Both the position numbers and the translations under genes were made by a program. Under the pieces are notes generated by a model, which saw only the letters and a list, made by a program, of their open reading frames with translations, made no database searches and had not been told where the DNA came from. This document shows, piece after piece, positions 9,054-17,301 of a stretch of 39,146 bases of DNA. The stretch comes from Chlamydia trachomatis. Its GTDB lineage: Bacteria; Chlamydiota; Chlamydiia; Chlamydiales; Rhabdochlamydiaceae. The stretch's first letter is position 1, and each line of letters begins with the position of its first letter. The DNA is taken from contig CAMCLJ010000010.1 of NCBI GenBank assembly GCA_945875745.1, positions 1 through 39,146 of the forward strand, in the 5' to 3' direction.

Positions 9054-9230
9054 TTTAACTCCAGATATTAGATTTAGAAGCTGAAAGATCGTGTATAAAG
9101 AATAAAGGTGGATTTTTTGCCACATCCGAATAAAAATAGCCATTTTTTTTTGAGATTGAAAAGATAATTGTTCTTATATTTTTTTTCAAAATTAGTATTG
9201 AGACTAAGTTAGCCTTTGTTATCATTCAAA

Positions 9231-9256
9231 AAAATCTGATCAGTTCATCAGGTTTT
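9231..9256. terminator. Orphan bidirectional terminator-like hairpin
   Basis: AAAATCTGAT (9231-9240) pairs with ATCAGGTTTT (9247-9256) through ten base pairs including one G-T, with a six-base loop and T runs on both strands. No gene ends next to it: both neighbours start in this spacer. It may terminate an unseen small RNA or be left from a lost gene. Confidence 0.45.
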
Positions 9257-9351
9257 TCTCGGTATTCTTTTTTGCTTTGGATAAGGGTCAGCCTATCGAT
9301 TAAAGGTTCTGTCTTGGCTGATTTGTCTATTTTTTAAGATGGATCACAGTG

Positions 9352-9372
9352 GCAGGGTGTGTTACACTCTGC
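9352..9372 (+). promoter_or_regulatory. Leader hairpin or operator ahead of the alanine symporter
   Basis: GCAGGGTGT and ACACTCTGC form a nine-pair stem (one G-T) around GTT, ending 27 bases before the symporter start. The core GTGTTACAC is a dyad that could be an operator or a transcript hairpin. The cognate regulator cannot be inferred. Confidence 0.35.
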
Positions 9373-9399
9373 TCTTATATGTTGTAGGGATCCTTTAAT

Positions 9400-10752
9400 A
9401 TGGCGATACTAAAATTCGTTTCTGATATTAACCAGGCATTTACGTTATTCTGTGTTTTACCAGGTATTTTGCTTGTCGGACTTTATCTATCCATTAAATT
9501 AAAGTTTTTACAAATCTCAAAACTGCGACTTAGCGCTAAAATGCTGATGGTTAAGAATAAAGCATCCAGCGGGGTCACTCAATATCAAGCTCTTTCCACT
9601 GTAATTGCAGGCAATCTTGGTACGGGAAATATTTCTGGAATGGCGATTGCTTTAACAACAGGAGGCCCTGGGGCTCTGGTTTGGATGTGGGTCATGGCTT
9701 TTTTTGGCGCCACAATTCAGTATGCTAGCTGCGTGCTAGGGGTAAAATATCGACGATCTGATAAGGCCGGCCTACCCCTTGCGGGGCCGATGTATTATTT
9801 GAAGGATGGTCTTGGATTAAAAAAAACCGGTATCATTTTTGCTTTCTTCACTTTAATTGCGGCTTTGACAGTTGGTAATTTCGCTCAAATCAACTCGATT
9901 GTTCTGCCACTTGCCTCTCTCGGAATTGATCCCCTTCTATCTGGTATTTTAATGACCCTTTTAGTTGCTGCAGTCACCCTTGGAGGAGTGGAGCGGCTTG
10001 GAAAAGTAGCAGCCTCCGTTGTTCCTATTATGGCAGTAATTTATTTAGCTTCTGCTTTAATTGTTTTATCCTGCTATCACCAAAATATCATTCCAGCCTT
10101 TACCCGGATGATCGCTCTAGCGTTTTCTGGTTCTGCATTATTCGGCGGATTTTTGGGATTTGGCGCTTTTAAAGCTCTTCAAGTTGGTTTTGAAAGGGGA
10201 GTATTTGCAACTGATGCTGGGACTGGAATCGCTCCGATTCTTCAAGCCTCTGCTCGGTCCGAGCATCCGGTCATTGATGGGTTAGTTACTCTAGTGGCAC
10301 CTTTAATTGTTATGATTATTTGTACAACAACAGGGCTTGTGTTAATGGTCACCGGCGCTGATGAGCAAAACGGGATTCAGAGTACAAATATGGTTGTATA
10401 TGCTTTTTCTCAGGTATGGGGTTCAAAGATAGGCTCTCTTATTGTAATTGCCTGCCTTGCATTTTTTGCTTATACAACAGTCATTGCTTGGGGGTGCTGC
10501 GCGGAGAAGGCTGCAAACTTTTTATGGGGACAAAACCGAGCTAAATGGTTTCAATATCTGTATTTGTTACTTATACCCTTTGGAGCAATAGCAAGAGTTG
10601 AGCTCGTTTGGGTTTTAGCGGATCTGTCTATTTCTTGGATGTTATTAACAAATTTAGTGGGTGTTGTCGGGTTGTCTTCTGAAGTGGTTGAAGAGACTGA
10701 TGCTTACTTTGCTCAAGAGCGTATCGAGAAACTAACAAATAAAGAATCTTAG
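9400..10752 (+). CDS. Sodium:alanine/glycine symporter (AgcS/AlaST family)
   Basis: This 450-residue inner-membrane carrier imports alanine or glycine with Na+. The family signatures are clear: the GNLGTGNISGMAIAL segment followed by GGPGALVWMW near residues 70-100, and GFERGVFATDAGTGIAPI near 265-285. About ten to eleven hydrophobic segments are visible. Chlamydia has related genes annotated as D-alanine/glycine permease. An amino-acid importer fits an intracellular lifestyle with limited biosynthesis. It is a single-gene unit with a hairpin in its leader and a terminator at 10861-10889. Confidence 0.9.
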   Translation: MAILKFVSDINQAFTLFCVLPGILLVGLYLSIKLKFLQISKLRLSAKMLMVKNKASSGVTQYQALSTVIAGNLGTGNISGMAIALTTGGPGALVWMWVMAFFGATIQYASCVLGVKYRRSDKAGLPLAGPMYYLKDGLGLKKTGIIFAFFTLIAALTVGNFAQINSIVLPLASLGIDPLLSGILMTLLVAAVTLGGVERLGKVAASVVPIMAVIYLASALIVLSCYHQNIIPAFTRMIALAFSGSALFGGFLGFGAFKALQVGFERGVFATDAGTGIAPILQASARSEHPVIDGLVTLVAPLIVMIICTTTGLVLMVTGADEQNGIQSTNMVVYAFSQVWGSKIGSLIVIACLAFFAYTTVIAWGCCAEKAANFLWGQNRAKWFQYLYLLLIPFGAIARVELVWVLADLSISWMLLTNLVGVVGLSSEVVEETDAYFAQERIEKLTNKES

Positions 10753-10860
10753 AAAAACTTTATAATCTCTTGTCTGCTTGAAGTCTATATTCCCTTTGAA
10801 ATTGCCAATATTAGAAGCATAACCCAAAGCAAGTAGAATAAGCAATCTGATCATTTCAAA

Positions 10861-10889
10861 ACACCACTGGATTTCTCGTGGCGTTTTTT
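10861..10889 (+). terminator. Rho-independent terminator after the symporter gene
   Basis: ACACCAC (10861-10867) pairs with GTGGCGT (10878-10884) with one A-C mismatch, and is followed by a T-rich run. It lies about 110 bases downstream of the symporter stop and ahead of the peptidase gene. Confidence 0.6.
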
Positions 10890-10950
10890 CTTTTCTTTAG
10901 TTAAATTTTTTTCTTCCGAAACTAACAAATATTTGTCTCTTGCAGGTGGT

Positions 10951-13764
10951 ATGAAGAAAAAAAGATATTTAGCTATTTTATTAATCTGTCTTCAAGCCCT
11001 TTTATACTCTGACTCTCTTCCCGATTCTTTTTTTATTCCTTTATTCCCTAAGGGCTCTTTAGACAGGGAGTCTACCCAAGATAGGCAGTCGTATCGATAT
11101 ATCAATCGATCTATAGAAAAGTCCAATGAGGAGAGTTCAGGTAAAACGACTAGAAAAGTAAGGCTCGATAATGGGATGCAGGTGTATCTAATTTCTGACC
11201 CGGAGGCCGGTAGCTCAGCTGCTGCAGTATCTGTTGATGTTGGTTCATGGAATAATCCTGTACAACATCCTGGTATGGCCCATTTTGTTGAACACCTACT
11301 TTTTATGGGGACTAAAAAATTTCCCAGGGAATCGGAGTTTCGACAATATGTCTTGGATAGAGGAGGGGATTATAATGCTTTTACCTCATATACCAGTACC
11401 GTCTATTCCTTCACCCTTCCCGGCGAAGGATTTGAGGGAGCACTCGAGCGCTTTAGTAGGTTCTTTATAGATCCCATTTTTTCTTTAGCCTCAATCAATA
11501 GAGAAATGCATGCAGTAGATCATGAATTTCAGGATTGTGCTGAAGATAACCTACAAAAGTTTATGAGAGTATTCAAAGCCATAGGTAATCCTTTTCATCC
11601 TAACGCTATATTTTCTTGTGGTAATTTAACCTCACTCAGTCAGATTTCCCAAATTGCTATAAAACAGTGGTATGCTGATCATTACGTTGGTTTGAATATG
11701 AATCTTGTTATCATATCCCCCTTACCGATCGACGAGATTGCGAGCTTGGTTCTTGCTCATTTTCCTTCCATTTCAGCAAAGAGCCCAAAAAAACAGGATT
11801 CGAAGGAACCCATCAGCTATTTAAGTCAACACGGACACTTTATCCATATCGACGCTTCATCTAATACTCGAGAACTGATCCTACTGTGGGAGGTCCCTCA
11901 CACCGTAATAGAACAATCGGGGGTAATGCCTCTTGAGATTGCGCGTATGGCTATTGATCATGAGGGGAGGAAAAGCTTCTCTGATATTCTTTTCCGTAGA
12001 GGGTTGTGTAATACAGCCGGTGCGGAATACGTAGAATTTAGTAAAGATCGGATCTTATTTGCGGTTAGCGTGTCTTTAACGAGAAAAGGAATTCAGCAGA
12101 TAGATGCGGTGATCACTACTTGTTTTCAGGCTGTCCATGCGATCGAAAAGATCGGATCTTTACCGGCCCTCCAAGATTATATTATTGCAGCCGATGAATC
12201 CATTGGAGAGGGGGGCGATGAAGGGAGCCCATTTAATCTTGTAATGGATCATGCTCTTGTTCTTCTTAATGAACCTTTAGATACTTATCCTTGTAAGAGC
12301 TCGAGTTTGCAAAAAGTCTCAGATACCGATTTTTTAGAATTGGTTCATCTGCTAACACCTGAAAAATGCATGTTTTTTCTGCTAGCCCCCTCTGTTGAAA
12401 CGGGGATAGAAATGAGTCAGGTGGAAAAGTGGATGGGAGCGTTATACCATGCAGAGGCAGTTCCGACAGATAAATTAAGAGATTGGAGTCACTTTGTAGA
12501 AAATCCAGTTGTTACCATCGTAGATAGTGTCGGTCAAGGCTCTAGTGATCAAGAAAAAGAAGAGTGGAACCGGGGCAGGGCGAGTATTCAACTCATTACA
12601 GATCCCTCCTTAACAGAAGATGCTCTTAAAATGCGGCTATTGATGAAAAATCCCCGTCTAATAAACGATATTCGGTATGGGGCCTTTGTGACTTTTTGGA
12701 GATGTTTGCTAAGGCAGCAGCTACAAGGACTCTGCTTTGCAGACATAGACACTCAGATAGATGGAACTGTAGGGGTATATGATGATGAAATAGATATGGG
12801 ATCCGATAGGCAGATACATATCCGTTTTGATTGCCTTGGTAAAAATCAAATAGACCGATTGAGCCAGATTCTTTCGGTCGTTATGGGTCCAGTAATGGAT
12901 AATAGCTTATTCGAAGAGGTGAAGAGGTTAAGTTTAGATTTAGATCCAGGGAATGTGGATCCTGCTCAATTGGCTGAGGATATCGCAGACGCCTATTTTT
13001 TACCTGGTGTTTACTCTGCCTCTGACTTATTTTATTTTCTTTCTAAAATGACTCTTGAGGAATATCAGCGTTATATGGGGGATTTTATTGCTTCGATGGA
13101 GCTCGAGGGTTTTGTATACGTTCGCGAATCGATAGATGAGGCGCGAAAGTGCTGGGAGGGAATTGAGCCTTGCCTTATCGGTGCGTCCGGTAGTTGGGAT
13201 GTAGGAGATACAGAGGAGCCTAGAATACTGGCTACCTCTTTGACTGCCCCTGTTGTGCTCAAGAGGAATACAAATCGCAAGGGTCATGCGGTCTTGGTAA
13301 TGTTAAATTTAGGGGAGTGCGATTCAAGGTCCTGGGCTGCCCAACAAATTATATCCCAGGTACTAAAACATGAGTTTTTTGTAGAATTAAGAACAAGTCA
13401 GCAAACGGCCTATAGTCTCGACTCCTCCCCAAGGATTATGGAAGATCAGCTCTTCCAGTCTCTGAGTATACAGTCGGCAACCCATACGCCCGAAGATTTA
13501 TCTGAGCGTATCGAGCTTTTTTTAGATTTTTTTAGTAAGAATTTTAGTCAAAGGGTTAGCTCTGATAGGATTAACCTTATTCGTCATTCTTTAATCGCCC
13601 ACCTTAAGAAGAGGGGGCAAAAGCTGTCTGATCAAGCTAAACTCAAGATTCGGGCTCTTGAAACAGTCTCGGATCGTGAGATTCACGATATGGCTATCAA
13701 TATGTTTTCTTTAAATAACCCTAAACGGCTATCGGTTTTGGTAAAGGGTGGCGTAATTGATTAG
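10951..13764 (+). CDS. ptr: Exported M16A zinc metallopeptidase (insulinase/pitrilysin-like)
   Basis: The start is placed at the ATG at 10951, right after AGGTGGT and at the head of a signal sequence (MKKKRYLAILLICLQALLYS), not at the TTG at 10933. The 937-residue protein has the inverted zinc motif His111-x-x-Glu114-His115 in HFVEHLLFMGT. The third ligand is Glu192 in EMHAVDHE, the same 77-residue spacing from the second His as in human insulinase. Four M16 repeats are expected at this length; the later ones are weaker, as is usual. It probably degrades peptides in the periplasm. Chlamydia has a homologue annotated ptr. It is transcribed in the same direction as, but separately from, the symporter. 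Confidence 0.88.
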   Translation: MKKKRYLAILLICLQALLYSDSLPDSFFIPLFPKGSLDRESTQDRQSYRYINRSIEKSNEESSGKTTRKVRLDNGMQVYLISDPEAGSSAAAVSVDVGSWNNPVQHPGMAHFVEHLLFMGTKKFPRESEFRQYVLDRGGDYNAFTSYTSTVYSFTLPGEGFEGALERFSRFFIDPIFSLASINREMHAVDHEFQDCAEDNLQKFMRVFKAIGNPFHPNAIFSCGNLTSLSQISQIAIKQWYADHYVGLNMNLVIISPLPIDEIASLVLAHFPSISAKSPKKQDSKEPISYLSQHGHFIHIDASSNTRELILLWEVPHTVIEQSGVMPLEIARMAIDHEGRKSFSDILFRRGLCNTAGAEYVEFSKDRILFAVSVSLTRKGIQQIDAVITTCFQAVHAIEKIGSLPALQDYIIAADESIGEGGDEGSPFNLVMDHALVLLNEPLDTYPCKSSSLQKVSDTDFLELVHLLTPEKCMFFLLAPSVETGIEMSQVEKWMGALYHAEAVPTDKLRDWSHFVENPVVTIVDSVGQGSSDQEKEEWNRGRASIQLITDPSLTEDALKMRLLMKNPRLINDIRYGAFVTFWRCLLRQQLQGLCFADIDTQIDGTVGVYDDEIDMGSDRQIHIRFDCLGKNQIDRLSQILSVVMGPVMDNSLFEEVKRLSLDLDPGNVDPAQLAEDIADAYFLPGVYSASDLFYFLSKMTLEEYQRYMGDFIASMELEGFVYVRESIDEARKCWEGIEPCLIGASGSWDVGDTEEPRILATSLTAPVVLKRNTNRKGHAVLVMLNLGECDSRSWAAQQIISQVLKHEFFVELRTSQQTAYSLDSSPRIMEDQLFQSLSIQSATHTPEDLSERIELFLDFFSKNFSQRVSSDRINLIRHSLIAHLKKRGQKLSDQAKLKIRALETVSDREIHDMAINMFSLNNPKRLSVLVKGGVID

Positions 13765-13789
13765 ACTAGCCAGCTTTAATAGATCAACT

Positions 13790-13913
13790 CCCCGATCCTG
13801 GAAGACGTTGTTGTAAAGCAGGTGGCATTTGGAAGGGTTGTTTACAAAAACTGGTAAATAAATTGCATTATTGGAAAGTGCTGGGGATTCCTGCAGATCC
13901 GGCTTGGGATTAA
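13790..13913 (+). pseudogene. Duplicated 3' fragment of the downstream gene
   Basis: This segment is almost identical to 14614-14737, the end of the next gene, at a constant offset of 824 bases. In frame it reads D-P-G-R-R-C-C-K-A-G-G-I-W and continues to P-A-D-P-A-W-D-stop, with only a few amino acid changes from the intact gene. Homology runs past the stop codon through TTTTTTAGGGAATATT to about 13930, so it includes the spacer that precedes the following gene. It has no start and is preceded directly by the M16 peptidase gene. It looks like what is left of a recent tandem copy. Confidence 0.85.
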
Positions 13914-13987
13914 TTTTTTAGGGAATATTAAATATTTGAAAAAAAGCATACGATTGCTAAGATTCACTCTTAAATAAGGAGACTCGT

Positions 13988-14737
13988 ATGGTATTTTTTG
14001 GATACGGTTTTGCTGTACTTATATTTCTCCTATTTCCTTCCTTTCCTTGCTTGTCTAACACCGATCCGAGCTCTTTTTCGTTCATATCCATAGGAAAAAG
14101 CAGCTTTAATATCGATCAAATAAACCCTGATGATTATATTACTCTTTCCGAATGTTACGCTGCTAGAGGAGAAGATTATTTAATTCTAGACGAAGATCAA
14201 AATGCCCTTAAAGATTTTATCCTTTCTTATGAATATGCTTTAAGATGCAGCGAACAGAATAATGATTTATTATTCAGACCGTTACTAGGTGCTTTTCTTG
14301 TATATATTCGTTTAGAAAATATTGAAGCTGCCACAGAGATTCATGCAGAATTGCAATCTATTTTAAGCTCGTTCTGTTTCCCATGTCAAGAAGCTCTAGG
14401 TGCTTGCAAGAGTCGTAATTTTAAAGAGTTTTTTACATGTGCCTCTTATCAAAATAAGGATCAGCCTGATTGGCCCATTATTGGACCTGATCGAATTCCT
14501 ATTGACGACTGTTTAGACCGGGTGAGAACTACTGTAAAGGCACTTAAAATTCTTACATCTTCTGTGAAGAACTCAGCGGTCCGGAATTTGGCTAATATCC
14601 TGATTGATGAACTCGCAGATACTGGAAAACGTTGTTGTAAAGCAGGTGGCATTTGGAAGGGTTGTTTACAACAACTGGTAAATAAATTGCATTATTGGAA
14701 AGTGCTGGGGATTCCTGCAGATCCGGCTTGGGATTAA
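13988..14737 (+). CDS. Exported protein of unknown function, TPR-like, Cys-containing C-terminus
   Basis: I do not recognise this 249-residue protein. It has a signal sequence (MVFFGYGFAVLIFLLFPSFP, likely cleaved near CLSN). Residues about 50-120 form amphipathic helices with TPR-like spacing (Y-x-x-R-G-E-D-Y, then A-L-K-D-F-x-x-S-Y-E-Y-A-L). Paired and spaced cysteines occur at several places, such as FCFPC and RCC near the C-terminus, suggesting disulphides outside the cytoplasm. The start is preceded by AAGGAGAC. It lies 17 bases ahead of another exported unknown protein and is probably co-transcribed with it. A partial copy of its 3' end lies just upstream. Confidence 0.7.
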   Translation: MVFFGYGFAVLIFLLFPSFPCLSNTDPSSFSFISIGKSSFNIDQINPDDYITLSECYAARGEDYLILDEDQNALKDFILSYEYALRCSEQNNDLLFRPLLGAFLVYIRLENIEAATEIHAELQSILSSFCFPCQEALGACKSRNFKEFFTCASYQNKDQPDWPIIGPDRIPIDDCLDRVRTTVKALKILTSSVKNSAVRNLANILIDELADTGKRCCKAGGIWKGCLQQLVNKLHYWKVLGIPADPAWD

Positions 14738-14754
14738 TTTTTTAGGGAATATTT

Positions 14755-15351
14755 ATGAAAAAAAGATTTGCTTTAATCGCCTTTATGGGCTGTTCTATCT
14801 TAGGACATGCTAAACAATCCCCCTTTCTTTTCTCTTCAGAACCTCTTGTTCAAGAAGCCCAAGGCTCTCTCAAAGACATGGATTCATTTGTTTTTTTTCC
14901 TTTACTCAAGTTAGAAAAAAAAAATGCCATTAGGGTAATGGAGCTAATAAATCAAGAACTCCAGAAGGTCGGAGTTATTGTTATAAAACCTGTGCTTACT
15001 GGTGAAGGAGCAGATTTAGAGTCTTTTTCCAATCCAGAGCTTGCATTTACTATCCAACAACTAGTGGATCAAAGTAATAAGCCCCTTCCAGTTTTACAAG
15101 CGAGTCTTTCGGTAATGAATATAGTTGAGATAAGAAAAAATAAAGATTTGACATCTCTTGAGACCAATCGATGGTGTGTGTATTTAGAAAAAACGAATGA
15201 TGTGCAAAAGGTGATTCAGAAGGTTCTGCCGGATTTATTAAACCAATTTATTGCTGATTTTCAGAAAACACATGCACAGAACCAGAAGCCTAAGTTTTAT
15301 ATTAGCTATGATGATTCTTGGTGGAACCCAAAACTGAATAAACAGGACTAG
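14755..15351 (+). CDS. Exported protein of unknown function
   Basis: The 198-residue product begins with a clear signal sequence (MKKRFALIAFMGCSILGHA, cleavage before KQSPF). I do not recognise the mature part. It is mixed alpha/beta by eye, with no membrane helix, one cysteine after the signal and a charged C-terminus ending in DDSWWNPKLNKQD. It follows the previous exported unknown gene by 17 bases in what looks like a two-gene operon. Convergent with obgE. Confidence 0.7.
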   Translation: MKKRFALIAFMGCSILGHAKQSPFLFSSEPLVQEAQGSLKDMDSFVFFPLLKLEKKNAIRVMELINQELQKVGVIVIKPVLTGEGADLESFSNPELAFTIQQLVDQSNKPLPVLQASLSVMNIVEIRKNKDLTSLETNRWCVYLEKTNDVQKVIQKVLPDLLNQFIADFQKTHAQNQKPKFYISYDDSWWNPKLNKQD

Positions 15352-15488
15352 GTAGTTTTATTAAACCTTTTAATTCTGAGGTCAGAAGGGGAAGATAAAT
15401 CTTAGAAATAGGGGTCTAAGGGTATAGGAAGGAACTTTATCAGGTATCTATAAAACAGGAATCTTAACCCTTTTTCAGGGTGCCACCT

Positions 15489-16544
15489 CTATACGAACTG
15501 TAGTTCTTCTTCTCTGTCGACTACAATAACTTCTTCTTCGACCTCTATGATAGGCGGCGCAGCTGTTTTAATTGCGTCAATAAAGGCATGTAGGCCCTGT
15601 TTTTCTCTTGCTGAGATAGTAAAAATAAGGGCAGGATCAACGGGTATTTCTTTTTTAAATCTAGTCGCCTGTTCTTCAGCTTCTTCGATATCAATTTTAT
15701 TAAGAACGATATAGAACGGCTTATCGAGCATCTCTGGCTTATAAGCGCGGAGTTCATTTTTTAAAGTTAGGTAATCTTCGATTGGGTCTCTGCCTTCAAA
15801 TCCAGAAATATCAATCACATACACGATGACAGAAGTGCGCTCGATATGCTTTAAAAATGAGATGCCAAGACCCTTGTTTTCATGGGCATTTTCAATGATG
15901 CCAGGTACATCGGCTACCAGGACCCTTGTCTTATCTGGGTACTGTACAAAGCCTAGGTTAGGGTAGAGGGTAGTAAATGGATAGGGAGCTATTTTGACAG
16001 CTACATAGGTAATCGAGCTCATGAGCGTTGATTTTCCTGCATTCGGCATTCCGAGAAGTCCTACATGAGCAATCAGCTTGAGTTCGAGTTCGATGTCTTT
16101 TGTCTCTCCGTAAGTGCCTTCTGTAAATATGTTAGGAGCCTGGCGGGTTGAGGATTTAAAATGGTGGTTTCCTTTTCCCCCTTTTCCTCCTTTACAAATA
16201 ATCCATTCCTGGTCATTTTCGGTAAAGTCGAAAAGAATTTCCTTAGTTTTTTTATCTTTTACCAGAGTTCCACACGGAACTGTAATAATTAGGTTTTTCC
16301 CGGAGCGTCCCTGAACTAGGTTAGATCCACCTGGGGACCCATTCTCTGCTTTAATGATCCGTTTATTTTTCATCCCTTCAAGAGAGGGGATTTGATTGTT
16401 TGCCCTAAGGGTAATAGAAGCTCCTCTGCCTCCATTGCCTCCAGTTGGACCACCTTTTGGGATGTACTTTTCCCTACGCCAGGCAACAACGCCATTTCCG
16501 CCTTTTCCTGCTGAGAGTGTGAGTGTAAGTGAATCTGTAAACAT
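15489..16544 (-). CDS. obgE: Obg-family GTPase (CgtA)
   Basis: The 351-residue ribosome-assembly and stress GTPase has the glycine-rich Obg fold over residues 1-157 (GGKGGNG-type turns) and a G domain with GMPNAGKSTL (G1), DVPGIIENAHENKGLG (G3) and NKIDIEEA (G4). The variable Obg C-terminal domain is very short: an acidic tail ending EEEVIVVDREEELQFV. It is the third gene after rplU and rpmA on the minus strand, as in most bacteria including Chlamydia. A perfect hairpin precedes it in the 78-base gap after rpmA. Confidence 0.95.
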   Translation of the reverse strand: MFTDSLTLTLSAGKGGNGVVAWRREKYIPKGGPTGGNGGRGASITLRANNQIPSLEGMKNKRIIKAENGSPGGSNLVQGRSGKNLIITVPCGTLVKDKKTKEILFDFTENDQEWIICKGGKGGKGNHHFKSSTRQAPNIFTEGTYGETKDIELELKLIAHVGLLGMPNAGKSTLMSSITYVAVKIAPYPFTTLYPNLGFVQYPDKTRVLVADVPGIIENAHENKGLGISFLKHIERTSVIVYVIDISGFEGRDPIEDYLTLKNELRAYKPEMLDKPFYIVLNKIDIEEAEEQATRFKKEIPVDPALIFTISAREKQGLHAFIDAIKTAAPPIIEVEEEVIVVDREEELQFV

Positions 16545-16580
16545 ATCAACTTGTGTGTAAAATAAATGATTCTAAAACAA

Positions 16581-16606
16581 GCCCTTTTTCAAATAAGAAA
16601 AAGGGC
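16581..16606 (-). terminator. Hairpin between rpmA and obgE (attenuator-like)
   Basis: GCCCTTTTTC (16581-16590) and GAAAAAGGGC (16597-16606) make a perfect ten-pair stem with a six-base loop. On the minus strand it is followed by TTGTTTTAG, which is T-rich. It could reduce read-through into obgE, so that ribosomal proteins are made in excess of the GTPase. Confidence 0.55.
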
Positions 16607-16622
16607 GAATGAGAGAGGAGTA

Positions 16623-16874
16623 CTATGCGATCGGAAGAACGGAAACGTGTGTGCGGTTGCTTTTTCTGTAAGTAACTATACCATCAATGAGAGCAAAGAG
16701 TGTGTCATCACGTCCTCTGCCTACATTTTTTGCTGGGATCCATTTTGTTCCTCGTTGGCGAATAATGATGCTGCCTGTTTTAACAAACTGCCCACCGGAT
16801 GCTTTCACTCCAAGTCGCTGTGCGTTTGAATCTCGACCGTTTCTTGTCGATCCCTGACCTTTCTTATGTGCCAT
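16623..16874 (-). CDS. rpmA: 50S ribosomal protein L27
   Basis: The 83-residue L27 starts [20 protein letters not shown] and has the [21 protein letters not shown] core of the family. Its N-terminal tail reaches the peptidyl-transferase centre. No Firmicutes-type cleavable N-terminal extension is present. It is 13 bases downstream of rplU in the same leftward operon. Confidence 0.97.
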   Translation of the reverse strand: MAHKKGQGSTRNGRDSNAQRLGVKASGGQFVKTGSIIIRQRGTKWIPAKNVGRGRDDTLFALIDGIVTYRKSNRTHVSVLPIA

Positions 16875-16887
16875 GATTTAATCTCCT

Positions 16888-17196
16888 TTACCCTACGATA
16901 TCCGTGATTTTTACTCGTAGGTAACGCTGACGATGACCTACCTTTCTTCTATAGCCTTTTCTTTTTTTATATTTAAAGGCTATGACTTTTGGACCTTTAA
17001 CTTCTTGCATAAGCTCTGCTTTTACAAGAGATTTTGTCAGATAAGGATTTCCTAGTTTGACATCGGAACCGTTGTTGATGAAAAGCACGTTGCTAAACTC
17101 GATATTGGGTTCTCTTGATTCTAAGAGCTCAACGTCGATAATATCACCTTTTTCAACTCGGTACTGCTTTCCGCCCGTTTCTATAATTGCGTACAT
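16888..17196 (-). CDS. rplU: 50S ribosomal protein L21
   Basis: The frame is open to 17307, but the true start is the ATG at 17194-17196: it follows CAGGAGGTCCAA, an excellent ribosome-binding site, and gives the standard MYAIIETGGKQYRVEKGD N-terminus. The 102-residue product ends GHRQRYLRVKITDIVG as expected for L21. First gene of the rplU-rpmA-obgE unit. Confidence 0.96.
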   Translation of the reverse strand: MYAIIETGGKQYRVEKGDIIDVELLESREPNIEFSNVLFINNGSDVKLGNPYLTKSLVKAELMQEVKGPKVIAFKYKKRKGYRRKVGHRQRYLRVKITDIVG

Positions 17197-17230
17197 TTGG
17201 ACCTCCTGAAATTTTTCAAAACGAAGTATA

Positions 17231-17253
17231 GAGTAGTTCTTAAAGAACTTCTC
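17231..17253 (-). promoter_or_regulatory. Hairpin in the rplU leader, candidate L21 autoregulatory element
   Basis: AGTTCTT (17235-17241) pairs with AAGAACT (17243-17249), and after one T-T mismatch GAG pairs with CTC (17231-17233 with 17251-17253). It lies in the short leader between the promoter and the L21 start. Leaders that bind L21 are known in other bacteria; whether this is one cannot be told from one sequence. Confidence 0.35.
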
Positions 17254-17271
17254 TGGAGAGTAAAAAAGGGA

Positions 17272-17301
17272 ATAATAAAAGAAGCTTTTTTTCAAAGTCA
17301 A
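17272..17301 (-). promoter_or_regulatory. Sigma70-type promoter of rplU-rpmA-obgE
   Basis: On the minus strand TTGACT (17296-17301) and TATTAT (17272-17277) are 18 bases apart. Both are near consensus, and they lie about 76 bases upstream of the rplU start. This is one of the best promoter matches in the window. Confidence 0.6.

Larger units (their letters stand above)
9054..9399. other. Gene-free spacer with hairpins
   Basis: No credible gene is seen here. The frame that extends the neighbouring glycosyltransferase upstream to 9143 has no ribosome-binding site. The spacer contains an orphan terminator-like hairpin (9231-9256) and a leader hairpin just ahead of the symporter gene (9352-9372). 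It separates two divergent genes, so promoters for both should lie here, but I see no box pair that stands out. Confidence 0.5.
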
